Source: Flavobacteriaceae bacterium (GTDB lineage Bacteria > Bacteroidota > Bacteroidia > Flavobacteriales > Flavobacteriaceae). Taken from it: a stretch of 8,948 nt of DNA. Below, in pieces: positions 1-8,782 of this stretch. Positions within the stretch are counted from its first letter, which is position 1. Every line of letters starts with the position of its first letter. Under the pieces are notes generated by a model. It was not told where the DNA came from. It did not search any database and worked only from the letters and a program-made list of their open reading frames with translations. The translations under genes and the position numbers were made by a program. The DNA lies in assembly GCA_013003145.1 (NCBI GenBank), contig JABDLH010000304.1:1-8948 (forward strand), in the 5' to 3' direction.

Positions 1-20
1 GTACTACAGCCTGGAGTGAA

Positions 21-245
21 CTATTTTTTATTAAAAAAGGCATTGACAACCGTACGTATACTGTAGAATCCCATACCCACAGCGGCAAGGGCAACGATAA
101 AACCTAAAATGAGTACATAGAGGTATAGTGGATGTCCCTCGTTCTTGAAAGCCTGGTAAATTATTACCGGGGCAATAAACATCAGTAAGGCTGTGATGCC
201 CAGGTATTTGACTCCCTTAATCAATAAATCTCTGTCTGTTCTCAT
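21..245 (-). CDS. DUF6095 family small membrane protein
   Basis: This is a 74-residue protein of unknown function that resembles the small DUF6095 family of flavobacteria; the family call is from recognition of the overall sequence, not a search. Two hydrophobic segments are visible, about residues 14-32 (starting YLGITALLMFIAP) and 41-62 (starting LYLYVLILGFIVAL), separated by a short polar loop (FKNEGHP). A two-pass inner-membrane protein is therefore expected. The N-terminus is charged (MRTDRDLLIKG) and the C-terminus ends in lysines. The ATG at 243-245 and TAG at 21-23 give the full expected length. It lies 48 bases downstream of the DUF4249 gene on the same strand. A TATTTTTG element in that gap suggests it may have its own promoter rather than depending only on read-through. 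No catalytic motif is visible. Confidence 0.82.
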   Translation of the reverse strand: MRTDRDLLIKGVKYLGITALLMFIAPVIIYQAFKNEGHPLYLYVLILGFIVALAAVGMGFYSIRTVVNAFFNKK

Positions 246-265
246 AAGCCCGGGCAGTTTTAGTG

Positions 266-273
266 CAAAAATA
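266..273 (-). promoter_or_regulatory. candidate -7 element for the DUF6095 gene
   Basis: The minus strand reads TATTTTTG here, an exact match to the Bacteroidota -7 consensus TAnnTTTG, about 20 bases before the ATG at 245. I see no TTG-type -33 element at the usual distance, so this could be a chance match in an AT-rich gap. Confidence 0.35.
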
Positions 274-293
274 CCGATTTAGGGGATAGTTTC

Positions 294-1151
294 TTACTGT
301 ATGGTCAGGGTATCCCTGAATTCCTGGCAGACGGCAAAATAACCCAGGGCAAAATTATCGGGATCGCCCACATTGTCAAAATTCTCAATATTATCAATTC
401 CGGTAGCATTGATGATATTGCCCCGCACCGTCGCAGCCGGGGTCTGGAAGGGCCCCGCAGTATCACTACCGCTCTGCACGATCAACTGGTTCATATAGTT
501 GTAAAATGATTCATCCACTCCCATCAACCCTATCTCCAGGTTTTGCCCTGATTCAAACGATTGATCATAGAAATAAGAGAAAACAAATTGTTGTCCTTGG
601 TAAAATTCATCTTCGGTGACCAGGTATTCATCAAAACCCAGGTCAAATAAGTAGAAATCATTACGTTCAGCTTCGTCTGTATATGAAATTATCAGCTCGG
701 TCTCATCGCCCTCAAACAGGCTTGCATCCCCTTGTTCCAGGGAATCTATAGGGACACCCGGCACATATTCCGTTCTGGCTATATATAGTTCACCCTGGAA
801 ATCTACCTGCAGAATAAGCCTGCCGGAGAGGAAGAAGTCAGTGTTCTTACTGGCTTCATATACCCCGGGTTCTGTCTGAAGCAGTATGATAGAATTGGGG
901 TTCTCGAAAGAAGTTTCCATGTCGATGTTGGTGATGGTCATCTGCTCAACTGCTGTAGCCGGGGTCTCCCCGAAGAAAGAATCGGTAAGGTTAACCTCAA
1001 TACGTATATTTTGCACGGGTTCTGAAGTATTGATCCGGAGCAAGGCATCTACGATCAGTCGCGGGGCTCCAACCGGGGTGTCGATCTCTACCACATCTTC
1101 ACAACTGAAGAAGAACAGGTTAATGAATACTAAAATGAGGATCCTTTTCAT
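294..1151 (-). CDS. DUF4249 outer-membrane lipoprotein, partner of the TonB-dependent receptor
   Basis: This is a 285-residue lipoprotein with the look of the DUF4249 family, which is recurrently encoded next to TonB-dependent receptors in Bacteroidota. The N-terminus has a short basic start, a hydrophobic stretch and a lipobox ending FFFSC, with the lipidated cysteine at residue 17. Acidic residues follow immediately (CEDVVEID), resembling the lipoprotein export signal that sends lipoproteins to the cell surface in flavobacteria. The mature part opens with a segment typical of the family (VGAPRLIVDALL) and is rich in beta-type and acidic sequence. I chose the ATG at 1149-1151 because it gives the lipoprotein signal directly; longer in-frame starts up to 1265 would run through the receptor gene. 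The start lies 4 bases after the receptor stop (TAA GATC ATG), so translational coupling and a 1:1 complex are likely. By analogy with SusD it may cap or feed the receptor, but the ligand is unknown. Confidence 0.86.
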   Translation of the reverse strand: MKRILILVFINLFFFSCEDVVEIDTPVGAPRLIVDALLRINTSEPVQNIRIEVNLTDSFFGETPATAVEQMTITNIDMETSFENPNSIILLQTEPGVYEASKNTDFFLSGRLILQVDFQGELYIARTEYVPGVPIDSLEQGDASLFEGDETELIISYTDEAERNDFYLFDLGFDEYLVTEDEFYQGQQFVFSYFYDQSFESGQNLEIGLMGVDESFYNYMNQLIVQSGSDTAGPFQTPAATVRGNIINATGIDNIENFDNVGDPDNFALGYFAVCQEFRDTLTIQ

Positions 1152-1155
1152 GATC

Positions 1156-3552
1156 TTAAAACTTAAAATTGTAAGTAACTGCAGGCACGATCCCGAATAT
1201 AGAGGTGCGTATGGCTTCATTGGCACCGGTGTCCTGGTTTCGCCTGAAGTTAATAGATGCAGCATTCATCCGGTTATATACGTTGTAAATACTGAAAACC
1301 CATTCGGTCTGCAATTTCCTGTTGCGGTTTTTTTTGGGCACCAGGGTTGCTGAAATATCGAGCCTGTGGTAATCGGGCAGTCTTTCCTTATTACGCAGTC
1401 CGTAATAGGGCACCGTGAGCCCCTGGAAACCAAATTGCCCAACAGGGTAGTTGGTAGGCTGCCCTGTCTGGTAAATAAAATTACTGTTCAGGCTCCACTT
1501 CTCATTGATTTCATAACTTCCGTATAAAGCAATATCATGGGTCTTATCATATGGCGTATTATACCATTCTCCGAAATTAATCCCCGTTTCCTGGTTAGAG
1601 CGTCCAGAGTCGCTTACCGGGGAACGGCCCGGTGTTCGCTGTTCCGATTTGGACAAAGTATACGCCAGCCACCCCTGGAAACTGCCTTCATTTTTTCTGA
1701 GTAACAATTCTAATCCATAGGCCCTGGCCTGGCCATTCAGGATCACCTGTTCTATTGCGTTGTTGGCGATCAGGTTGGCCCCATCTATATAATCTATCCT
1801 GTTCTGAACTTCCTTATAGAAAACTTCGGTCTCAAGGGTATACCTGCTATCGCGGATTTCCCTGAAATAGCCAAAGGCATATTGGTCCAGTAATTGAGGT
1901 TTTACAAAAGGACCGCTGGGAGTCCATACATCGAGCGGGGTAGGGGAGCTGGTATTTGAAAGCAGATGGAGGTACTGGGAAAGCCTGGTGTAACTGGCCT
2001 TAAGCGCATTTTGCTCATCCGGGGTCCAGGAAAGGGAGATGCGAGGTTCCAGGTTAGTGAAATCGGCCAGCGTGGTACTTCTCCCGGGATTTGTTATTTC
2101 TATCGGGTCTGCTTCCTGGTAGATGAGCAGGAAGGGATCAAAAGTAACAGGGCGGTTGTCCTGGTAGCGGTTAAGCTCATCCTGGCCCAGGCGAATAAAA
2201 TGACTTAGCCTTAGGCCATACTGCATGCTGAAGCTAGGGGACAATTTGTGCTCCACATCCACATAAACTGCGGTTTCATTGGCGTATTTCTGGATCAGCT
2301 GCTCTTTTATAATTCCCGAATCTTCCCGGTTTGGTTCAATTTCCCCCGGGTTAAAACGGTAGTAGGTATTCTGCAGACCAAAATTCACTTGTAAAGCATC
2401 GGTCAGGTAGTGTTTAAAATCGTATTTCAGGTTAAAATTCTGTATCCCGGAATTCCATCGGAAGCCGACAAAATCGAGTTCAAGTCCGTAGTAATAATCC
2501 GAATAGATGAGGGAAAGATTAGAAAAAAGTCGATCAGAGAAAATATGGTTCCAGCGAAAATTGAAAACGCTGTTGCCGTAAGTGTTGTTAAAAACATTGG
2601 CGACACTAAATACATCCCTGCCAAAGTACCCTGATAAAAAAAGATTATTCCTGTTATTGATACGATAATTCAGTTTGGTATTCAGGTCGTAGAAATAGGC
2701 CTTATTCTGTATATCGAACAAAGGAAGGAACAGGTGTGCATAGGATGCCCGGCCTCCTACCAGGAAAGCCGCAGTATCTTTCTTGATCGGCCCCTCGGCC
2801 AGCAACCGGCTGGCAACCAGCCCTATGCCCCCGTTCATCTTAAACTCCTTACTGTTCCCTTCTTTCTGGAAGATCTCCAGTACCGACGACACCCTGCCTC
2901 CGTAGCGTGCGGGAATACCGCCCTTGTATAGTTTGATATCCTTAATGGCATCGGGGTTGAATACAGAAAAGAACCCAAATAAATGGGACGAATTAAAGAT
3001 GGTGGCCTCGTCTAACAGGATCAGGTTCTGGTCTGCTGCCCCACCGCGAACATTGAACCCGGATGATCCTTCCCCGGCATTGGTAACTCCCGGCAGCAAC
3101 ACCAGCGATTTCAGCACATCTGCTTCACCGAGAACTACAGGTATTTTTTTTATGGTTTGCGCAGATAAAGCGTTTACGCTCATCTGGGGTTTGGTAATAT
3201 CAGTTCTTTCCGCATCTTCGGTCAGGATCACCTCCTGTAACTCCTCGGTCTGTTCGTTCATCCGGAAGTTTCGCTGTATGTTGCGGTTAAATTGTATGGT
3301 CTCCCTGATCTCGCTAAAACCCAGGTAGGTAATACGGATCTCGTAATTCCCTTCGGGCAGGGTCAGGGAATAGAACCCATATTCATTGGTAACTGCCCCT
3401 GTTCCCAATTCGGGAACAATCACACTAACCCCTATTAAGGTTTCATTGCTGTTTGCTTCTGTTATAGTACCGCTGAGGGTGTATCGCTGTTGAGCATACA
3501 GGGAATTCATGACCAGCAGTATGCCTAACAGGGAATAGAAGGTCTTATGCAT
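1156..3552 (-). CDS. TonB-dependent receptor with N-terminal CarboxypepD_reg-like domain
   Basis: This is a 798-residue outer-membrane active transporter that would use TonB-ExbBD energy to import a bound ligand. Residues 1-20 are a signal peptide (MHKTFYSLLGILLVMNSLYA, cut before QQ). Residues about 22-105 form a CarboxypepD_reg-like beta-sandwich (SGTITEANSNETLIGVSV, then EYGFYSLTLPEGNYEIRITYLGF). The plug follows at about 125-235, with typical GFNVRGGAADQNLILLD and GGIPARYGGRVSSVLEI stretches. The rest is beta-barrel, ending with the terminal phenylalanine expected of a barrel strand (TYNFKF). There is no STN domain, so direct signalling to an anti-sigma factor is not expected. I chose the ATG at 3552; the alternative is a TTG two codons upstream. 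It sits directly before the DUF4249 lipoprotein gene (4-base gap). The icd terminator lies upstream, so a promoter is expected within 3553-3613, where I see only an imperfect TATTTTTA. Substrate cannot be read from the sequence. Confidence 0.93.
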   Translation of the reverse strand: MHKTFYSLLGILLVMNSLYAQQRYTLSGTITEANSNETLIGVSVIVPELGTGAVTNEYGFYSLTLPEGNYEIRITYLGFSEIRETIQFNRNIQRNFRMNEQTEELQEVILTEDAERTDITKPQMSVNALSAQTIKKIPVVLGEADVLKSLVLLPGVTNAGEGSSGFNVRGGAADQNLILLDEATIFNSSHLFGFFSVFNPDAIKDIKLYKGGIPARYGGRVSSVLEIFQKEGNSKEFKMNGGIGLVASRLLAEGPIKKDTAAFLVGGRASYAHLFLPLFDIQNKAYFYDLNTKLNYRINNRNNLFLSGYFGRDVFSVANVFNNTYGNSVFNFRWNHIFSDRLFSNLSLIYSDYYYGLELDFVGFRWNSGIQNFNLKYDFKHYLTDALQVNFGLQNTYYRFNPGEIEPNREDSGIIKEQLIQKYANETAVYVDVEHKLSPSFSMQYGLRLSHFIRLGQDELNRYQDNRPVTFDPFLLIYQEADPIEITNPGRSTTLADFTNLEPRISLSWTPDEQNALKASYTRLSQYLHLLSNTSSPTPLDVWTPSGPFVKPQLLDQYAFGYFREIRDSRYTLETEVFYKEVQNRIDYIDGANLIANNAIEQVILNGQARAYGLELLLRKNEGSFQGWLAYTLSKSEQRTPGRSPVSDSGRSNQETGINFGEWYNTPYDKTHDIALYGSYEINEKWSLNSNFIYQTGQPTNYPVGQFGFQGLTVPYYGLRNKERLPDYHRLDISATLVPKKNRNRKLQTEWVFSIYNVYNRMNAASINFRRNQDTGANEAIRTSIFGIVPAVTYNFKF

Positions 3553-3613
3553 TCGCAATTTTTATCTAAAAATAGGGAGAATAAACGGATTTGGAACCCG
3601 AGTTAAAATAAAC

Positions 3614-3635
3614 AACCCCACGCGTAGGTGGGGTT
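3614..3635 (-). terminator. intrinsic terminator of the isocitrate dehydrogenase gene
   Basis: An 8-bp perfect stem (AACCCCAC / GTGGGGTT) surrounds a 6-base loop (3622-3627). It begins 23 bases after the icd stop codon in the minus direction and is followed on that strand by GTTTATTTTAAC, a broken U-rich tract. It separates icd from the receptor operon. Confidence 0.75.
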
Positions 3636-3658
3636 GAAGATACATTGTGAATACTCGC

Positions 3659-5896
<2,238 letters not shown>

Positions 5897-5910
5897 TCAT
5901 TTAAGCGTGG

Positions 5911-5918
5911 CAAATATA
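5911..5918 (-). promoter_or_regulatory. -7 promoter element for isocitrate dehydrogenase
   Basis: The minus strand reads TATATTTG, an exact match to the Bacteroidota TAnnTTTG element, placed so that transcription would begin about 25 bases before the icd ATG. The upstream -33 region shows no clear TTG. Position and exact match make it the best promoter candidate in the window. Confidence 0.55.
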
Positions 5919-6024
5919 CAATTTTAAATGGCTCTGTTCATGGAGGAAAGGGGAGAGGCGGCTATATTCTGAAGTTAAAAGAAATTCCCTGGTCAATGCT
6001 CTACGTACAGATGCCTGGAAAAAC

Positions 6025-6065
6025 AAAAGCCATATCATTGTAACAAGTACATTGACATGGCTTTT
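6025..6065 (-). terminator. long hairpin, terminator-like on both strands
   Basis: Arms of 18 bases (6025-6042 and 6048-6065) pair with only two mismatches (6034/6056 and 6038/6052) around a 5-base loop (ACAAG). The outer end is AAAAGCCAT / ATGGCTTTT. On the minus strand the stem is followed by GTTTTT, giving TTTTGTTTTT overall; on the plus strand by T then AG. It lies upstream of the icd promoter element, so it may stop read-through from the gene ending at 6587 and insulate icd. Confidence 0.55.
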
Positions 6066-6091
6066 TAGAATCGATCTGCAAACGTCTAGTC

Positions 6092-6108
6092 CTGTACTCT
6101 TGGTACAG
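6092..6108. repeat. short inverted repeat CTGTAC-N5-GTACAG
   Basis: Perfect 6-base arms (CTGTAC 6092-6097, GTACAG 6103-6108) surround a 5-base spacer (TCTTG). It is next to the long hairpin at 6025-6065. It may be a small RNA stem or a protein-binding palindrome; a chance origin is possible for arms this short. Confidence 0.35.
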
Positions 6109-6164
6109 TCCGCAACCATTGATTGCATTTGCCTGATCTCATCCACGTTTGAAACATCGTTTTT

Positions 6165-6182
6165 TCTTAATCGAAATTAAGA
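6165..6182. repeat. perfect inverted repeat TCTTAAT-CGAA-ATTAAGA
   Basis: Seven-base perfect arms enclose a 4-base loop. Transcribed from the minus strand the loop is UUCG, a stable tetraloop sequence, although the closing pair is U-A rather than the usual C-G. On that strand an A-tract, not a U-tract, follows, so it is not an intrinsic terminator in that direction. An operator palindrome is another possibility. Confidence 0.4.
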
Positions 6183-6385
6183 TTGACTGAATGTTTCTTT
6201 TCGTTGTATTAGTTCTTTTATTTTAAATATAAAATCGCAATTCTATACTTAATATACAAGTTCCCACATGTTAACGACAAGCGACAGCCTCCCGTTAGAT
6301 GCTCATCCTATACCGCTGCCTAATAATTGCTTATTTGGTTTTGGTTAACGGATTATACAACAATACAAAGAACGTTGACTTCGTA

Positions 6386-6428
6386 ATGGTTTTTGAAATT
6401 CCATGGACTGGATATTTCCGAAAACCAT
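6386..6428. repeat. long imperfect hairpin, arms ATGGTTTT / AAAACCAT
   Basis: The outer 8 bases pair perfectly (6386-6393 with 6421-6428). Pairing continues through one G-U pair, G-C, AAAT/ATTT and CC/GG with a few bulges, leaving a 7-base loop (ATGGACT) in an approximately 43-base structure. No U-tract follows on the minus strand. It lies about 160 bases after the stop of the CarboxypepD_reg gene. Confidence 0.4.
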
Positions 6429-6491
6429 AAATTAAAAATACAACAATTTATATCCCTGTGCAAGTTTTGTAAGCAATTTAAAATCAACAGT

Positions 6492-6524
6492 TTATGAACT
6501 TCAATTATCAACAATTGTTCATAA
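6492..6524. repeat. inverted repeat TTATGAAC-N17-GTTCATAA with nested stem
   Basis: Perfect 8-base outer arms (6492-6499, 6517-6524) enclose a nested AATT/AATT stem (6503-6506, 6513-6516) and an ATCAAC loop. In minus-strand RNA it falls 63 bases after the stop codon at 6587 and is followed by weakly U-rich sequence (ACTGTTGATTTTAAATTG). It could serve as an imperfect terminator or a 3'-end stabilising structure for the upstream gene. Confidence 0.4.
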
Positions 6525-6532
6525 GCTCTGAA

Positions 6533-6573
6533 CCGGCATATTTTCCTAGTACACTGATAATCAACGATGCCGG
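6533..6573. repeat. inverted repeat CCGGCAT-N27-ATGCCGG
   Basis: Perfect 7-base GC-rich arms (6533-6539, 6567-6573) are separated by 27 bases. It begins 14 bases after the stop codon of the CarboxypepD_reg gene in the minus direction. The spacing is long for a terminator and no U-tract follows, so its role is unclear. Confidence 0.35.
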
Positions 6574-6586
6574 ATAAACGAGTCCA

Positions 6587-7915
6587 TCAACGTGTATCCG
6601 TGCCTGTTGAGGAATCACGCTTTAGTTGGCGCTGTATCTTGCGAATGGCAGATTCGATGGATTTTTCCGGTTCAATAATGTTGTATTCTCCCCAGAAATC
6701 GGGATCAGAGAAACCGCTGGCCTCATCGGCCAGGATTACGGATGGTCTCAGCCTTTCACGAGCTTTAGGCAGTTCTCCACCAGTATTGACGACCCAGTCT
6801 GTAACCGCCATTTCGCAGGTGAGGCTGTAAACCGAATTAAATAATTTGCGATCCCAGTCTATCTTAAATTCGAGAAAAACATTGCTATACCCATAATACC
6901 ATTTTCCTCCTTTATTCAGATAATCTACCCTATAGGCAACCTGGGTGGGAAAGACATCGGCATTTTGCGGTTTTTTGCGAACGAACATCCTGCTGGCTTC
7001 CCACTTGTTGGTAATATTCAATGAAAAAATGGCACTGGTCAGCACTTTTTGTTCTGCCTCTATATAAAGCTTGCCTTCATACATCGGTTCAGCGATCTGC
7101 GGGCGCTGCTTAAAATTGACTACGTACACCAGTTGGTCATTGATCCTGGTAGAGCGGTCAAAACTAAAATCGTAAAGATCTATGGATTCTTCCGTGAACA
7201 GGTAATCCGGGTATTTCACAATATCGACAAAAAGGGTGTTGTAAGGGCCACCCTGCAATTTAAGTACAAGGGTGTCTAATTTGCTGTAATCTGTACTTTT
7301 ACGGGCTTTATACAGTTCTACCACGTCGTTCCTGCCTGTAGTGTAGGGTGTTTTATAAATATTGACCACGGCTTCGGACAGGGAGACATTCCTTCTTCGT
7401 CTTTTAATGGTCTCCCGGTAAAAGGCGGTCATGAGCATGGGGTCCGTAACGTAATTTGCTCCCTTGTTTCTCAAGGTCTCTTTCACGAGTACCACGGCGT
7501 TACGAGGTGCGCTGATATTAACTTCCGGGAGTTCTGTAATGGCGATCTCCAGTCGTATGGTATTCTCGTCCTGCCTCAATGTAGCTAAGGGAATCACCTT
7601 AGAAGTGTAGCCCAGGAATGATACCTGTATCCTGGCATCCAGCAAATCGTTGGGAACCTTTAGTAGGAATTCACCGTCTGTATTGGTCACGGTACTGATA
7701 TTGTTCTCTTGCAGGCCAACACTGGCGAATACCAGCGGTTTCCCGTTTTCTGCATCCACGACTTCACCTTTGTACTGGGTGAACGCCTGCGCGGAGGATT
7801 CCTGCCCGGTTATCACAAGGGGAAGTAACAATAAGAACAAGCACAATGATCTAAGCAAGGGTAATAGATTTGCCTTTCCGTGTCTTATAGCGGAGATATA
7901 TAATGTTGTATGCAT
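6587..7915 (-). CDS. secreted carboxypeptidase-regulatory-like domain protein
   Basis: This is a 442-residue exported protein of unknown function. From the chosen start, residues 1-44 read as a long signal peptide: basic residues around 11-22, a leucine-rich core (LCLFLLLLPLVITG) and a likely cut after SAQA. Residues about 46-125 match the CarboxypepD_reg-like beta-sandwich (KGEVVDAENGKPLVFASVGL, then DGEFLLKVP and VSFLGYTSK). These domains also head SusC-like receptors and other Bacteroidota envelope proteins, but here no plug or barrel follows. The C-terminal part (about 130-442) has features I associate with flavobacterial secreted proteins of this class, such as the AFYRETIKRRRR stretch near 164, and is mostly beta-type; I assign no function. 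I chose the ATG at 7915. Longer starts (ATG at 7948, GTG at 8020) lengthen the n-region or run into the terminator of the preceding gene. A one-mismatch -7 element (TAACTTAG) lies at 7936-7943. Confidence 0.82.
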   Translation of the reverse strand: MHTTLYISAIRHGKANLLPLLRSLCLFLLLLPLVITGQESSAQAFTQYKGEVVDAENGKPLVFASVGLQENNISTVTNTDGEFLLKVPNDLLDARIQVSFLGYTSKVIPLATLRQDENTIRLEIAITELPEVNISAPRNAVVLVKETLRNKGANYVTDPMLMTAFYRETIKRRRRNVSLSEAVVNIYKTPYTTGRNDVVELYKARKSTDYSKLDTLVLKLQGGPYNTLFVDIVKYPDYLFTEESIDLYDFSFDRSTRINDQLVYVVNFKQRPQIAEPMYEGKLYIEAEQKVLTSAIFSLNITNKWEASRMFVRKKPQNADVFPTQVAYRVDYLNKGGKWYYGYSNVFLEFKIDWDRKLFNSVYSLTCEMAVTDWVVNTGGELPKARERLRPSVILADEASGFSDPDFWGEYNIIEPEKSIESAIRKIQRQLKRDSSTGTDTR

Positions 7916-8013
7916 GATTTTGGATGTTTGCTTCTCTAAGTTACGCATTAATGAGCTATATCGGAAGCTAATTAACACTTGAAGCCCTGATATTGTGGAG
8001 CCTACAAAAAAAT

Positions 8014-8038
8014 AAAGCACATCGGTGGGATGTGCTTT
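8014..8038 (-). terminator. intrinsic terminator after the exported DinB-fold gene
   Basis: A 10-bp perfect stem (AAAGCACATC / GATGTGCTTT) surrounds a 5-base loop (8024-8028). It starts 21 bases after the stop codon of the gene at 8060-8665 and is followed on the minus strand by ATTTTTTTG. The plus strand also carries a T-run after the stem, so it may work in both directions. It separates that gene from the CarboxypepD_reg gene. Confidence 0.85.
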
Positions 8039-8059
8039 TTTACTTTACAGGATTTGTTT

Positions 8060-8665
8060 TTATTCTTCCGGGAAATCCGGGTTTTCCATAATCTCCGCGA
8101 TCTGTGCATTATGCCTGGCTGTATGGCCAGACATGAAAAGTACAGCCTGGTATGCGTCAATCGTTCCGAAAGGCATCTGGGCAAAATGATTCCTGAGATC
8201 ATCCTCTGTTTCCTTCATATATTCAATATGAGTTTCCCTGGCCTCTTCAAAGGCTTCCAGGGTTTCGTCAAAGTCTCCAAACTTCCCGCTCGGTTCAAAA
8301 GCCTCTGCAGTTTTAATCTTCTGGTCACGATTTGTGATCATCGCCAGGATATCGGCATCAGACATTTTAACTTCCGAACGCATATCGGCATTGGCAGGGG
8401 ACTCTAATGTTCCCTTTAACATATCCCCGATCATTTTCTCGGAGATCGCTAAGTGTTCTACACACTCGGCTACCGACCAGGATTCCGGGCTGCTCTTAAA
8501 ATTTAGTTGTTCCTCTGACAGACCTTCAATCGCGTTCATCAGGTTATCTCTGGTTTCTTGCAAATGGTCTACTGCCATCGTTCGTTCCTCATCCGTCAGT
8601 TTCAGACCGGACATACCAAACCCCATCAGTAAAAGGGCGAAAAGGATAGTGCTGATTTTTTTCAT
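8060..8665 (-). CDS. DinB/YfiT-fold protein with signal peptide
   Basis: This 201-residue protein has the four-helix DinB-like fold signature. Family members bind a divalent metal with three histidines, and several are thiol-dependent S-transferases or hydrolases. The expected pattern is visible: H71 (SVAECVEHLAISE) and the H-x3-H pair H181/H185 (SGHTARHNAQI). The SPESWSVAECVEHL stretch is a classic part of the family. Residues 1-20 (MKKISTILFALLLMGFGMSG) look like a signal peptide or anchor, which most DinB proteins lack, so the mature protein is probably periplasmic. No clear A-x-A cleavage site is seen and there is no lipobox cysteine. The ATG at 8663-8665 is the only start that includes this segment. 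A second DinB-type gene ends 117 bases upstream on the same strand, and a strong terminator follows. Substrate and thiol cofactor are unknown. Confidence 0.85.
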   Translation of the reverse strand: MKKISTILFALLLMGFGMSGLKLTDEERTMAVDHLQETRDNLMNAIEGLSEEQLNFKSSPESWSVAECVEHLAISEKMIGDMLKGTLESPANADMRSEVKMSDADILAMITNRDQKIKTAEAFEPSGKFGDFDETLEAFEEARETHIEYMKETEDDLRNHFAQMPFGTIDAYQAVLFMSGHTARHNAQIAEIMENPDFPEE

Positions 8666-8782
8666 AAGACTATATTTTAATAAGTGGAGTGTGTTTAAGT
8701 CGTTACATGTCAGGGTGATATCCCTTGATAAACGACTGTTTAAGATACTCCAAAATCTCTATATATCCTTTAAAATGCCCCC
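8666..8782. other. 117-bp spacer between the two DinB-type genes, with inverted repeat
   Basis: The spacer contains inverted arms AGTCGTT (8698-8704) and AACGACT (8731-8737) enclosing a second small stem (CAGGG 8711-8715 with CCC-TTG 8722-8727). The heptamer GTTTAAG also occurs as a direct repeat at 8693-8699 and 8738-8744, overlapping or flanking the arms. No U-tract follows on the minus strand and no exact TAnnTTTG element is seen, so I cannot tell a terminator, an operator and a leader structure apart. Confidence 0.35.

Noticed and set aside
1152..1265. Longer start for the DUF4249 protein, adding 38 residues.
   Set aside because: The extension overlaps the receptor coding sequence and would bury the lipoprotein signal; the ATG at 1151 gives a canonical lipobox at residues 14-17.
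3567..3574. TATTTTTA on the minus strand as a promoter for the receptor gene.
   Set aside because: One mismatch to TAnnTTTG, no -33 element, and it would leave a leader of fewer than 10 bases before the ATG at 3552.
5901..6146. An 81-codon minus-strand open frame upstream of icd, and an overlapping plus-strand open frame without ATG up to 6180.
   Set aside because: Neither translation resembles a protein family. The minus frame overlaps the icd promoter element and contains the long hairpin, and no promoter is seen before it. Kept as non-coding.
6269..6330. A plus-strand stretch ending GCTGCCTAATAA that resembles the end of a tmRNA tag, and GTTAAC/GTTAGAT sequences resembling integron attC core sites.
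   Set aside because: The encoded residues before the stops do not match known tags, and no tRNA-like ends or acceptor stem are found. The attC-like cores are too close together (about 32 bases) and one is imperfect.
6057..6428. ATGGCTTTTT and AAAACCAT as possible terminal inverted repeats of a 372-bp MITE-like element.
   Set aside because: The ends match only about 10 of 14 positions, no target-site duplication is visible, and each end is better explained as an arm of its own local hairpin.
6492..6524. TTATCAACA and TTATGAACA, close to the DnaA box TTATCCACA.
   Set aside because: Each has mismatches, only two are present, and no replication genes or box cluster accompany them.
7916..8020. 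Longer starts of the CarboxypepD_reg protein (GTG at 8020, ATG at 7948).
   Set aside because: The 8020 start lies inside the terminator hairpin of the preceding gene, and both add residues before an already long signal peptide.
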